Assembly: GCA_023398105.1 (NCBI GenBank)
Contig: JAEWST010000026.1
Location: forward strand, 29,313 to 93,312
Direction of reading: 5' to 3'
Length of the DNA: 64,000 nt
DNA from: Bacillota bacterium
Lineage (GTDB): Bacteria; Bacillota; Clostridia; Acetivibrionales; DSM-1351
Shown: in pieces, positions 36,786 through 45,768 of the stretch
How positions within the stretch are numbered: position 1 is the first letter of the stretch
Layout of the letters: each line of letters starts with the position of its first letter
Program-made: the position numbers and the translations under genes
The notes under the pieces: model-generated
What the model was told of the DNA's origin: nothing
Database searches by the model: none
Seen by the model: only the letters and a program-made list of their open reading frames with translations

Positions 36786-36966
36786 TATCAACTTTCGCAG
36801 TTGAAGATACTGCTTAAAGCCTAATAATATGATGTGTGGTAGCATTATCAATGGAAATGGGTTAGAAATAATTGCATGAATCATTACTAATTCTAGCAAT
36901 TATTTTGGCAACAAACCATTGATAATTCTACCGCACCAATAGATTTTTTATGTGCAAAGTTTGAGT
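36786..36966 (+). repeat. Family-1 element, long copy (181 bp)
   Basis: Left end ATCAACTTTCGCAGTTGAA, inner arms AATTGCATGAATCATTA and ATTCTAGCAATTATTT, block GGCAACAAACCATTGATAAT, ACCGCACC and right end AAAGTTTGAGT. Shares about 100 bases with only small changes with the 38384 copy. Confidence 0.8.
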
Positions 36967-37116
36967 AATAATAATTTTTTTGCTAAGCTTTAGCTGTTTA
37001 TGTTAATATTAATATGGCAATAAACTTACTAAACAAATAGGGTAGAAACCATAAATAAAAATTCCTATATTTAAATGAGAATATGTAAAAAACACGGAAT
37101 GGAGATAAATTTCATA

Positions 37117-38322
37117 ATGGAAACAAAAGTAACAAAACTTGAACTTGAAACAAGAATTGAAAAGCTTTGCACAGCTATGACGAAAAGAAATCCCCAATGG
37201 GATACTGCATTAATAATAAGTCGTGTAAATCAGTACTATTTTACTGGAACTATGCAGGATGGTTTATTAGTAATTAAAAGGAATGGAACAGCACAGTTTT
37301 TTGTAAGAAGAAGCTTCCCTAGAGCAATGGAAGAATCGCCCTTAGTAGAATCACAGCTATGTACTATTTATCCGATGGAAAGTTACAGAGATGCGGCACC
37401 AATAGTTGGAAGTGATCTCGGCGAAACACTTGTTGAGACTGAAACCTTAACAATGGGTATTATTGAAAGAATTAAAAAGTATTTTAATATGAATAATTTG
37501 TTTTCTATTGAAAATATTATTTCTGAAGTTCGTGCAGTTAAAAGCCAATATGAGCTATATTGGATGCAAGAAGCAGGCAGACTGCATAAAATATTATTAG
37601 ATGAGGTTGTTCCCAGTATTTTAAGAGAGGGAATGAGTGAACTGGAGCTTACAGCAGAAATGTATAGTAAAATGCTAAAGATGGGCTATCATGGTGTTAC
37701 ACGTTTCTATAGGTATCAGACTGAGATGATTGCAGGTCAGATAGGCTTTGGTGAAAACTCCTTGGTCGATACGAATTTTGATGGTCCTGGAGGAATGAGA
37801 GGTATGTGCCCTGCGGTTCCAATTATTGGAAGCAGAGACAGATTTCTTAAAAAAGGTGATCTGGTATTTATAGATATCGGATTTGGAATGTATGGATACC
37901 ATAGTGATAGGACGCAAGTATACATGTTTGGAGATACTCCATCAGAAGAAGTAATTGAGGCTCATCGCAAATGTATTGAGATAGAGAAAAGAACTGCACA
38001 GCTTTTAAGACCAGGTAATATACCATCTGAGATTTATAAGAGCATAATGGAGGATTTAGATTCTGATTTCTTGTTTAATTTTATGGGCTTTGAGGACAGA
38101 AGGGCAAAGTTTTTGGGTCATGGTATCGGACTTCATGTTGATGAAAATCCTGTAATTGCAAATGGCTTTAACAGTCCGCTTCAAGAGAATATGGTATTAG
38201 CACTAGAACCAAAGAAGGGGATAGCTGGAGTTGGAGTGGTTGGAGTTGAAGATACATATATTGTTACACCTAATGGTGGAAAATGTATAACTGGCGGTGA
38301 AAAGGATATTATTATTGTTTAA
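37117..38322 (+). CDS. M24-family aminopeptidase (Xaa-Pro type)
   Basis: About 401 aa. An N-terminal creatinase-like domain precedes the pita-bread domain with metal ligands in VFIDIGFGMYGYHSDRTQ (two Asp), LGHGIGLHVDENP (His), LALEPKKG (Glu) and VGVEDTY (Glu). Intracellular peptidase removing residues next to proline by family. The ATG at 37117 (METKVTKLE) is the likely start; ATG 37075 in frame has no site and ATG 37099 carries the ribosome site GGAG. It is flanked on both sides by long family-1 elements. Confidence 0.88.
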   Translation: METKVTKLELETRIEKLCTAMTKRNPQWDTALIISRVNQYYFTGTMQDGLLVIKRNGTAQFFVRRSFPRAMEESPLVESQLCTIYPMESYRDAAPIVGSDLGETLVETETLTMGIIERIKKYFNMNNLFSIENIISEVRAVKSQYELYWMQEAGRLHKILLDEVVPSILREGMSELELTAEMYSKMLKMGYHGVTRFYRYQTEMIAGQIGFGENSLVDTNFDGPGGMRGMCPAVPIIGSRDRFLKKGDLVFIDIGFGMYGYHSDRTQVYMFGDTPSEEVIEAHRKCIEIEKRTAQLLRPGNIPSEIYKSIMEDLDSDFLFNFMGFEDRRAKFLGHGIGLHVDENPVIANGFNSPLQENMVLALEPKKGIAGVGVVGVEDTYIVTPNGGKCITGGEKDIIIV

Positions 38323-38383
38323 TCAAGCATATATTATTATTAAGCTAGCATATTTGTGAGAAGTTAGATTATAAGGCTTACTT

Positions 38384-38545
38384 ACTCAACTTTCCCAGTT
38401 AAAAATCGCAGGTGTTAAACTTATCAATGGAACGTTGGGTTAGAAATAATTGCATGAATAAGCCATTACTAATTCATGCAACTATTTCGGCAACAAACCA
38501 TTGATAATTCTACCGCACCAAGAGATTTTATGTACGAAGTTTGAT
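38384..38545 (+). repeat. Family-1 element, long copy (162 bp)
   Basis: ACTCAACTTTCCCAGTTAAA at left, inner arms TTGCATGAATAAGCCATTAC and ATTCATGCAA, GGCAACAAACCATTGATAAT, ACCGCACC, right end GAAGTTTGAT. Second of a pair around the M24 gene. Confidence 0.8.
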
Positions 38546-38554
38546 TTTATTCTT

Positions 38555-39235
38555 TTATTTTGGATTTAAATCAAGCTTGTACCCTAATCCACGAATAGTA
38601 TTTATTAATACTTTTGAATTTAAGGAGGTTAATTTTTTTCTCAAAAAAGAAATATATACTTCTACATGATTTGCTTGTGCTTCGGAGTCAAATCCCCAAA
38701 TTTTCTCAATTATTATGTCCTTTGATGTAATCATGCATTTTCGAATGATTAAAAACTCTAAAAGCTTACATTCACGACAGGTTAGAGTAGTTTCTGCTTT
38801 ATCTGTTGATAGTTTTAAACTATTTGTATCAAGAGTGATATCCCCATAGCTAAGGGTGCTGTTTAGCAATATTGTATTTTTTCTCCTGCCTAAAGCTCTT
38901 ATTCTTGCTAATAACTCGTCAATTGAAAAGGGTTTAACAAGGTAGTCATCTGCTCCGCTATCGAGTCCCATTACTTTGAAGGATATTTCACTATGAGTAG
39001 AGAGCAGTAATATAGGTAATGTTAGTCCGCTTTTTCTTATGCTTTTTAGGAGCATAAATCCTTCTGCTGTATGATCTAAAGTATCCATTACCATAATATC
39101 ATACGCACCGAGCAAAGCAAGATATAAACCATCTCCGATACTATCGGTACGGTCTACAGAGTGATTATTCTTTTTTAATAGGCTTAACAATGAATCAGTT
39201 GAAGGAATTCTGTCTTCAACAAGCAGAATATTCAT
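38555..39235 (-). CDS. OmpR-family response regulator (orphan)
   Basis: 226 aa: receiver domain with acidic pocket VED (residues 6-8), phospho-acceptor Asp in IMVMDTLD (about 51), LLLSTHS and LVKPFS (Lys), then a winged-helix DNA-binding domain with LTCRECKLLEFLI and VEVYISFLRKKL. No sensor kinase gene is adjacent on either side, so it must pair with a distant one. Divergent from the dockerin/beta-helix gene 220 bases away, which it might control. Confidence 0.9.
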   Translation of the reverse strand: MNILLVEDRIPSTDSLLSLLKKNNHSVDRTDSIGDGLYLALLGAYDIMVMDTLDHTAEGFMLLKSIRKSGLTLPILLLSTHSEISFKVMGLDSGADDYLVKPFSIDELLARIRALGRRKNTILLNSTLSYGDITLDTNSLKLSTDKAETTLTCRECKLLEFLIIRKCMITSKDIIIEKIWGFDSEAQANHVEVYISFLRKKLTSLNSKVLINTIRGLGYKLDLNPK

Positions 39236-39456
39236 AATAAAATCCTCATTTCTATGACTAAAGTCAATTTTGGTTCAATCCTTCGCCCGATAGTAATTGA
39301 CTTAATATATATAATGTTATATCTAAAATAATATGTCAACAATATAATTTGTTAATTTATTCTGAACTTTTACTTTTTTTAAGGATGGTTTAAGTTCTAA
39401 AATGTAAAATAATATCACATATGGTAAAGCATAATAGAAATGAAAGGGAGGATTTT

Positions 39457-40998
39457 ATGAAAAAAAAGTTGTTTTTAGTATTATCGCTAGCATGTACTGT
39501 TACTTTTAGCAGTATGCTGGCAAATGCCGCTGTTGTTTACGGCGATTTGAATTCTGATGGAGGGGTAGATGCACTAGATATTGCTGCAATGAAGGGTAGT
39601 CTTTTAGGAACTTCGATAGTCAGTAACACAAAAGCTGCTGATTTAAACGGAGACGGCACAGTGGATGCAATTGATTTTGCACTTCTAAAAAGTTACCTTT
39701 TAGGAAACATAACTAAGTTTCCTGTTGATACTGGTACTACTCCTGAAGAACCAGTTGATCCAGAAGAGGCTTGGAAGCTTAATGTTGGTAAAATTAGCTT
39801 AGGAAGTACAATCACGTGTACTGGAACTGGTGTGTCAGCAAATGGTACAACAGTTAATATTACAGCTGGAGGGGACTTTGAGGTTGTTGGTACTTTATCA
39901 AATGGTATGATTTATGTTAATACTACTGAAAGGGTTAAGCTCCGCCTTAATGGTTGCAGCATAACAAATTCAAATGGTCCGGCAATCTTTTTCCAGAATG
40001 TTGACAAAGGATTTATTACAATTGAGAAAGGCACAACCAATAACTTAACTGACGGAAGGACTTACTCTACAGCTAATGCTGAAGCTAATGCTGTTTTATT
40101 CAGCAATGATGATCTGGAGATAAAGGGTACTGGAACATTAAATATTACAGGTAATTACAAGCATGGTATTTCTGGTGATGACGATATCAAAATTGAAAAT
40201 GGAAATATTGTAATAAAGTCTGCTCCTTCAGATGGAATTCACTGCAAGAATACTATAAAAATTACTGGAGGAACAATAAATATTACTGCTACTTCAGATG
40301 GTATTGACACAGATGGCGATTTTATTATATCTGATGGTAGTCTTACATTAAATGCTGGTGACGATGGAATGCATGCTGAATTGACTATGACGTTTGATGG
40401 TGGTACAACAACTGTTGCAAAATCATATGAAGGTATTGAAGGTAAAACTGGAACAACTGTTAATAAGGGTACTATTAATATTACAGCGACTGAAGATGGT
40501 TTGTGTTCTGGTAAACAAATAATTATTAATGGTGGAAATATTTCAATAATGTGTGGAAAAGACGCATATGATTCAAACGGAACAATAACTATGACTGGTG
40601 GTAATGCTGAAATTTATGGTGGTGGATATCCAGATGGTTGTGCTGATTGCGATACTAACAATTTCGCAATAACTGGAGGAACTCTTGCTGCAGTTGGTGG
40701 CTGTACATCTTCTCCTACAGCTAATACATCTACTCAATGTTCAGGTGTATTAACTGGTCCATCAGCAAATGCTGTTGTAAGTATTAAAAATGCTTCTGGA
40801 ACTGAAATCTATAATTTTACAGCTAAAAAAGCTGGTGCAACATTACTATTTACTTCTCCATCATTAGTTAAAGGTCAAACTTATACACTGTATATTAACG
40901 GAACACTAACAAAGACCTTTACAACTAGTACTATGGTAACTACAGCTGGTGGCTCAATATTTGGATTTGGTGGTGGAGGTTGGGGTTGGGGTTGGTAA
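39457..40998 (+). CDS. Secreted Cthe_2159-type beta-helix protein with N-terminal type I dockerin
   Basis: 513 aa from ATG 39457 (GGGAGGA 7 bases before). Signal peptide about 1-24; dockerin about 27-88 with two Ca loops DLNSDGGVDALD and DLNGDGTVDAID and LLG helix ends; linker; then a repetitive beta-helix (about 110-440) full of DGIxxx and GGxxxIT turns; C-terminus GGGGWGWGW. This is the Pfam Cthe_2159 carbohydrate-binding family, whose C. thermocellum member binds pectin-like polymers. The dockerin should tether it to a cohesin scaffoldin. VTC and DUF4956 genes follow. Confidence 0.88.
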   Translation: MKKKLFLVLSLACTVTFSSMLANAAVVYGDLNSDGGVDALDIAAMKGSLLGTSIVSNTKAADLNGDGTVDAIDFALLKSYLLGNITKFPVDTGTTPEEPVDPEEAWKLNVGKISLGSTITCTGTGVSANGTTVNITAGGDFEVVGTLSNGMIYVNTTERVKLRLNGCSITNSNGPAIFFQNVDKGFITIEKGTTNNLTDGRTYSTANAEANAVLFSNDDLEIKGTGTLNITGNYKHGISGDDDIKIENGNIVIKSAPSDGIHCKNTIKITGGTINITATSDGIDTDGDFIISDGSLTLNAGDDGMHAELTMTFDGGTTTVAKSYEGIEGKTGTTVNKGTINITATEDGLCSGKQIIINGGNISIMCGKDAYDSNGTITMTGGNAEIYGGGYPDGCADCDTNNFAITGGTLAAVGGCTSSPTANTSTQCSGVLTGPSANAVVSIKNASGTEIYNFTAKKAGATLLFTSPSLVKGQTYTLYINGTLTKTFTTSTMVTTAGGSIFGFGGGGWGWGW

Positions 40999-41156
40999 TA
41001 TAAAGTTTACTAGCCTTGCCTGTTTATTATTTTATGTATAAAACTTTGAATAACTAGCATGTCCAAAACGGAGGACATAAATAAAACTTGCTGGGTGAAG
41101 TTTATGAACGTAGCTTTTAATATTGCGTATTTACTATCGTTCAGCAAATTCTAATG
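40999..41156 (+). other. Leader with several short hairpins
   Basis: GTCC/GGAC (around AAAACGGA), AAACTT/AAGTTT and GAACG/CGTTC pairings follow each other before a terminator. The last arm, ACTATCGTTCAGCAAA (41133-41148), is repeated inverted at 46010. Nature unknown. Confidence 0.35.
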
Positions 41157-41198
41157 GTTCCCTAGTTTATTGTTAATAAATTGGGGAACTAGTTTTTT
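41157..41198 (+). terminator. Terminator after the beta-helix gene
   Basis: GTTCCCTAGTTTATT and AATAAATTGGGGAAC pair around TGTT, followed by TAGTTTTTTT. It splits the beta-helix gene from the VTC gene, so the two are separate units or attenuated. Confidence 0.8.
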
Positions 41199-41442
41199 TA
41201 AAATAGAGTAGTTTTTATTAGCAAATTATTTCTGTATTACATACTATGTATAGACTAAATTTTAGATGATTTTATTCCATATATCTATCCTTTAATTTAA
41301 TACTTCTAAGAAATATATATAAAGCTTACAATAATCAAAATTATTTATTACAACAAATAACATTTCATAGATAATTTGCTAAATTTTAAGGTTCGTTTAA
41401 GGTTGTATATGTAGAATACAATTAGAGAAAGGAGGTGTTCAA

Positions 41443-42192
41443 ATGGCTATAGAGGTGTTTAACAGACATGAAAACAAGTATTTGTTAAATAGTGAAACTT
41501 ACGAGATGCTTACAAAGAAACTAAGGGAATATATGGAGCTTGATGAATATAATAAAACTCATCAATTTTATACGATAAGCAATTTATATTATGACACCCA
41601 TGATAACCATCTTATTAGAACTTCATTAGCAAAACCCAAATATAAAGAAAAGCTCAGATTACGTGCTTATGGAGTACCCTCTCTTGAAGACAAAGTTTAT
41701 TTAGAAATAAAGAAAAAAGTAAATGGTATGGTCAACAAAAGACGAACAAAGTTAGTTTTAGAAGAAGCCTATCAATTTGTTAATACAGGCGAAAAACCAG
41801 AAATAAAAAAATATATGAATCAGCAAGTTTTAAAAGAGCTCGAATATTTTTTAAAAGTTTATGAGCTTTCGCCCAAACTTTATCTTGCGTATGATAGGCA
41901 GGCATTTTTTGCCATAGAGAATAGAGATTTACGCTTGACTTTTGATACTAATATTCGTACCAGAAGAGAAGATTTAAGGCTTGAGGCAGGAGATCATGGA
42001 GATAAGTTGCTTGACGATGATGTGTGGCTTATGGAGGTCAAGGCTGAAAAATGTATTCCAGTATGGCTTGTTAAGATTCTTAGCGAGTATAAACTATACA
42101 AAACGAGTTTTTCAAAATATGGAACTGAGTACAAGTCAATGATAAAAAAACAATTAGAAATGAGGGGAAATGAATGTTTGATTCATTATTAG
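41443..42192 (+). CDS. VTC-domain (polyphosphate polymerase-like) protein
   Basis: 249 aa, a whole VTC domain: NRHENKYLL at the start, NLYYDTHDNHLIRTSL, KLRLRAYG, LEIKKK, RRTKLVL, RLTFDTNIRTRRE, LMEVKAEKCIPVWL and TSFSKYGTEYK. These basic strands form the tunnel that binds nucleotide and polyphosphate in yeast Vtc4. In bacteria it is regularly found with a DUF4956 membrane protein and with CotH or beta-helix surface proteins. Actual polymerase activity is unproven. AAAGGAGGTG before ATG. Confidence 0.9.
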   Translation: MAIEVFNRHENKYLLNSETYEMLTKKLREYMELDEYNKTHQFYTISNLYYDTHDNHLIRTSLAKPKYKEKLRLRAYGVPSLEDKVYLEIKKKVNGMVNKRRTKLVLEEAYQFVNTGEKPEIKKYMNQQVLKELEYFLKVYELSPKLYLAYDRQAFFAIENRDLRLTFDTNIRTRREDLRLEAGDHGDKLLDDDVWLMEVKAEKCIPVWLVKILSEYKLYKTSFSKYGTEYKSMIKKQLEMRGNECLIHY

Positions 42193-42860
42193 CTTTAGGA
42201 ACAGATAGCACTGCATTGTCTTTTGGGGGACTAGTTATAGCTCTATTATCATCTTTTGTGTTAGGTATAATTATTAGCTTTACTTATAAGAAAACTCATG
42301 TTAAAGGACAATATTCACAAAATTTTTCAATAACATTAGTAATGATACCATGTATTATAGCAATTATAATTTTAATGGTTGGAAGTAATATTGCAAGAGC
42401 CTTTGGTCTCACTGGTGCGTTTTCAATAATACGTTTTAGAAGTAATGCTACAGATCCTAAAGATATATCTTATGTACTATTTACAATGGCTGCAGGTCTT
42501 GCTTGTGGAGCAGGTAGTTACGGATATGCAGTATTTTTTACTGTAATTTTATGTATAATAATGTTTATATTATCTAAAATTAATTTTGGTGCAAAAAACT
42601 CAACTTACAAATTGCTAAAAATAATCATACCCGAGGATTTAGATTATCATGGGGCATTTGATGATGTTTTTCAAGCATATACTATTAATCATGAACTCAA
42701 AAAGGTTAAAACAACTGATTTAGGCACACTTTATGAGCTTGTATATAATGTATCAATTAAAAACGATGTAAATGAAAAAAGTTTTCTAGATGAACTCAGA
42801 TGCAGGAATGGAAATTTGAACATTATTCTTTCAATGAATGCAGAGCCAGGAGAAAATTGA
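42174..42860 (+). CDS. DUF4956 integral membrane protein
   Basis: 228 aa, four to five membrane helices in the first 140 residues, then an 85-residue cytoplasmic tail. The block GAFSIIRFRSNATDPKDISYV lies between helices and is the DUF4956 hallmark (Arg-rich, follows ARAFGLT). It overlaps the VTC gene by 19 bases, so the two act together; a membrane export or scaffold role for the polymer is inferred only. Confidence 0.88.
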   Translation: MFDSLLALGTDSTALSFGGLVIALLSSFVLGIIISFTYKKTHVKGQYSQNFSITLVMIPCIIAIIILMVGSNIARAFGLTGAFSIIRFRSNATDPKDISYVLFTMAAGLACGAGSYGYAVFFTVILCIIMFILSKINFGAKNSTYKLLKIIIPEDLDYHGAFDDVFQAYTINHELKKVKTTDLGTLYELVYNVSIKNDVNEKSFLDELRCRNGNLNIILSMNAEPGEN

Positions 42861-42950
42861 TAAAAATTTATCTTTATATATAGGGATTTATTGTATTGTA
42901 ACTTATTATAAGTATTTATATATTTGTTTAGTTGGTTTGGTTAAAATATG

Positions 42951-42998
42951 TCACTATGATTTTATGAGTCTTAAAAATAAAATCATAGTGATTTTTTT
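42951..42998 (+). terminator. Strong terminator after DUF4956
   Basis: TCACTATGATTTTAT and ATAAAATCATAGTGA form a perfect 15-bp stem, then seven T. Confidence 0.92.
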
Positions 42999-43361
42999 CT
43001 CTAATTTTCCTACACAAAAAATCTATACTCATATATATAGTTTTCTTGTTTTGCAGCAGTCCCTACTTTTATTTGCAATAAAAAACAAACATAATGTAAT
43101 ATATTTTGTCGATATTACCGATAAATATTTTATACAAAACATATGAGAACTAATTTATTTAATCCAGCAGGAGAATTTGTTATTCTAGAGTATAGGAGTT
43201 TTGTTTAGTGATTCTAGCATAATATAGTGTTTCTAACTTTGTTAAGTTGGTATAAAATTAAATGCATTAAGTATGCTATTTTGTAATCCCAGTTTTGTAT
43301 TTATAGTATATATAATCATATAATGGTTTTCCCATTATTACATACTAGGGGAGGAATATTG
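42999..43361. other. AT-rich gap
   Basis: No gene or palindrome of note; upstream region of the next gene. Contains short direct runs AGAGTATAGGAG and TAGTATATATAATC near 43190 and 43310. Confidence 0.4.
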
Positions 43362-43964
43362 ATGAAGTGGGAAGGATTAATTGAGGACAAAACAGCTGTT
43401 TCAGATGTTGATAAATACACAGAGAAACTGAGACGATTAAGCGTTGAAAATGTCAGAATCTATGATGCATATAATAAGAAGCTGGAAACACTTAAAAAGA
43501 ATATGTTCAAGGATTTTGAAAGATGTCTTTCAAATGGATTTGTAATAGAAAAAAGAGGAGAAAAGAACATATCAGCAAAAAATCCTCAAATAACTATAAT
43601 ACTTTGGGAAGAAAAAGGAGAGGACAACAACTTAGTACTTAGCTTTAGAAAAAACAATGGAGATAATTGGAAATTTATTTTGCTTATTGAACCAATTGAG
43701 AAAAAATTTGACAGACTTGCTGAAGATTTAGGCTGGTATGTTGACCATGAAGGAAATTTAGAAACTTTTAAAAAGGATGTTAAAACTACTGAGTTTTATA
43801 CGAACGAGGTTATAAGGGCTGAACGTATTATTAAAGAGAAGAAAAGTATATTTAAAGAAATAGATAAGCTAAATTTCAAGATTAGCTTATGGCACAAGAA
43901 TAATATGGTTGATAGCTTTATAACCTTCGAAGATTGTTTATATAGAGCAGTAGAATTAAGTTAA
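43362..43964 (+). CDS. Unrecognised cytoplasmic protein
   Basis: 200 aa from ATG 43362, set by GGGGAGGA 8 bases upstream; the frame is open back to 43323. Charged, Lys/Glu-rich with helical N- and C-terminal thirds (about 10-60 and 140-185) and a central strand-rich segment (TIILWEEKGEDNNLVLSFRK). No signal peptide, membrane helix, or known motif. Neighbours are the VTC/DUF4956 unit and the Agr locus; a terminator isolates it downstream. Confidence 0.6.
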   Translation: MKWEGLIEDKTAVSDVDKYTEKLRRLSVENVRIYDAYNKKLETLKKNMFKDFERCLSNGFVIEKRGEKNISAKNPQITIILWEEKGEDNNLVLSFRKNNGDNWKFILLIEPIEKKFDRLAEDLGWYVDHEGNLETFKKDVKTTEFYTNEVIRAERIIKEKKSIFKEIDKLNFKISLWHKNNMVDSFITFEDCLYRAVELS

Positions 43965-44023
43965 GTGATAGAAATAATATAGAGGATAGTTTTAAAGCAT
44001 AGTCTAAGTAAATTGAAGAGGTT

Positions 44024-44049
44024 GCCTACCCTAAAGTAGGTATTTTTTT
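44024..44049. terminator. Terminator between the unknown gene and agrB
   Basis: CCTAC/GTAGG stem with loop and a T-run of seven. Confidence 0.75.
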
Positions 44050-44133
44050 GTAATAGAAAACTGACTCTGCTTACTATAGTAGGTGTGAATTTCGAATAAT
44101 AATAAAATGGATATTATGCCTCATATAACTACT

Positions 44134-44751
44134 TTATAGTCTAATGTAAGAATTAATCATCTCAAACAACCTATACCCAACTGGAACTAAAGTAAAAATT
44201 TCAATTACAATTCCTGCAATAATTGATAAGGATAATAAGGGCTGACTTAAAAGAGCGAGAATAATTGATATCACTGTTAGTATAATTAAGTCACGGATAG
44301 CTTTTCTCTTAAACACAATTGCCTCGTTTTCATCAATTGGTCTATTAACACAGTCCTTTGGAGCATATTTTTTTAACAGCAATAAGCAATTTATAAAAAT
44401 TATAGTGTTAATACCTATAATCCAGATTGTATTTATTTCAAAATTAATTTTACTAATTAGTGTCCCTGGGATAACAAAAGAACACACTGTAGCTATTATA
44501 CATTTGAGTTCTGTGTCCATGTGGAAGCCGCCAGCATATCTTCTAAGGAAAGCAAAGGCAAAGGTCAGTGCTAGCACTTGAAAAGGTGATTGTAAGGCTG
44601 AAGAAATCAATATAACAATAATCAGCTTAACTATATCTCCATATATGGCTTGAAATCCAAAATAGAGGATTCTTCTGTTTTCGTGACTGCTTTTATTATT
44701 TTTTTGAATGTAATTTGCACTTGAATATGCTAGTTTTCTAATAATTTTCAT
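44134..44751 (-). CDS. agrB: AgrB-like cysteine peptidase for autoinducer maturation
   Basis: 205 aa, several membrane helices. RRYAGGFHMDTELKC places His at residue 77 and Cys at 84, the same spacing and numbering as the catalytic pair of S. aureus AgrB. The enzyme cleaves the AgrD precursor C-terminally and forms the thiolactone ring. Divergent from the receptor-like gene across 152 bases; agrD lies on the opposite strand, an unusual split. AAGGGA site before ATG. Confidence 0.93.
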   Translation of the reverse strand: MKIIRKLAYSSANYIQKNNKSSHENRRILYFGFQAIYGDIVKLIIVILISSALQSPFQVLALTFAFAFLRRYAGGFHMDTELKCIIATVCSFVIPGTLISKINFEINTIWIIGINTIIFINCLLLLKKYAPKDCVNRPIDENEAIVFKRKAIRDLIILTVISIILALLSQPLLSLSIIAGIVIEIFTLVPVGYRLFEMINSYIRL

Positions 44752-44903
44752 TGTTATTCCCTTGTAAATTAATTGTTAAATATAATTGGGCTATTTACAA
44801 ATCCTAACCTTAATTGTAAAATTACCTTAAAAGAATAGTAGCATATATATATAAATATGTAAATATATGTTGAGCTATACTAATTTTAAGGGGATAAAAG
44901 TAT
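44752..44903. promoter_or_regulatory. Divergent agr promoter region
   Basis: 152 AT-rich bases with the near-direct repeat CCTTAATTGTAAAATTA / ACCTTAAAAG and TATATATATAAATATG. No certain -35/-10 pair or AgrA-type direct repeats could be assigned. Confidence 0.45.
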
Positions 44904-45737
44904 ATGAGCATCAAAATTGTAAATTTTTTACTGAATATTCTGTTAAATTCTATTGGGGAAGAAAGCTATGTGGTTATTGCGACACTTATATTGTTAAGAA
45001 TGTCAAACATGATAGCATTTAATAAAAAAATAATGTTTTCTATTCTTGGTCCTGCAGTAATTTCAAATATATTAAGATACTTCTTTAATGTTGATATAGC
45101 AATTGCATTTATGGTTTTCCTATTTAGTATGGTAATAATAATGTGTTTACTTTATCATCAAAAAACATTAAAAAAAATATTTGCAGTATTTACTTGTGTA
45201 TCTGCGGCATGTATGAGTAATGCGATGCTGGAATTTATAAACTTTAGGATAATTATGCTCTATACAAATGTAACTGAAGTTAGCTTAAAAAATAATATTA
45301 TTAATGCTTTTGTAAGTTCATTACCTATAAGAGTGGTGGAATTAGGCCTTATATTTTTGTATTTAAGGAAGAAAAAGTTTTTTGATGAAAAAATAGATAC
45401 TAATGTATGGAAGACAGTTTCAAAGGATCCAGAACTGAGCCTTTTTGCACTAGTAGCTTCTGTTTTTAATGTATTATGGATTGTTGCAGCTATAAAAATA
45501 TTTATATTTAACAAATTTCTGGTAAATAGCTCGCTAAACACACAGACAGTTTTGTTAATATTGATGGGTGTTATTGTTGTTCCAATTATAATTTATATTT
45601 GTTTGTTCTTCTCTGTATATCACATACAAGCAAGAGAAGCTCGTATAGCAAGCCTGAACAGAGATTTAATAAAGGCAAGAGAAAATCTAGCTAAAAATGA
45701 GACTCAGAGGGATAATTATAATAATGGCACCAATTAA
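44904..45737 (+). CDS. AgrC-like receptor membrane protein without kinase domain
   Basis: 277 aa: six or seven membrane helices (to about residue 245) like the AgrC sensor half, then a short coiled coil (HIQAREARIASLNRDLIKAR) where the dimerisation/kinase domain would start, and a stop. No HisKA/HATPase motif (no N, G1 or G2 box) occurs here or downstream, and no frame continuation exists. Between agrB and agrD, so a receptor, decoy or export partner for the peptide is plausible. Not a sequencing frameshift by eye, since the following 30 bases are non-coding and lead to agrD. Confidence 0.72.
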   Translation: MSIKIVNFLLNILLNSIGEESYVVIATLILLRMSNMIAFNKKIMFSILGPAVISNILRYFFNVDIAIAFMVFLFSMVIIMCLLYHQKTLKKIFAVFTCVSAACMSNAMLEFINFRIIMLYTNVTEVSLKNNIINAFVSSLPIRVVELGLIFLYLRKKKFFDEKIDTNVWKTVSKDPELSLFALVASVFNVLWIVAAIKIFIFNKFLVNSSLNTQTVLLILMGVIVVPIIIYICLFFSVYHIQAREARIASLNRDLIKARENLAKNETQRDNYNNGTN

Positions 45738-45768
45738 ATATACATAAATAAGAAAAGGGGATGTAATT

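Noticed and set aside
40999..41200. Possible riboswitch (c-di-GMP or similar) after the beta-helix gene
   Set aside because: The hairpins do not match conserved riboswitch cores I know; the final stem is an ordinary terminator.
42838..43146. 102-aa plus-strand open frame after DUF4956
   Set aside because: It contains the perfect terminator hairpin at 42951-42998, overlaps DUF4956, has no ribosome site and has no protein-like pattern.
44904..45737. Full AgrC histidine kinase
   Set aside because: No kinase motifs in any frame after the coiled coil.
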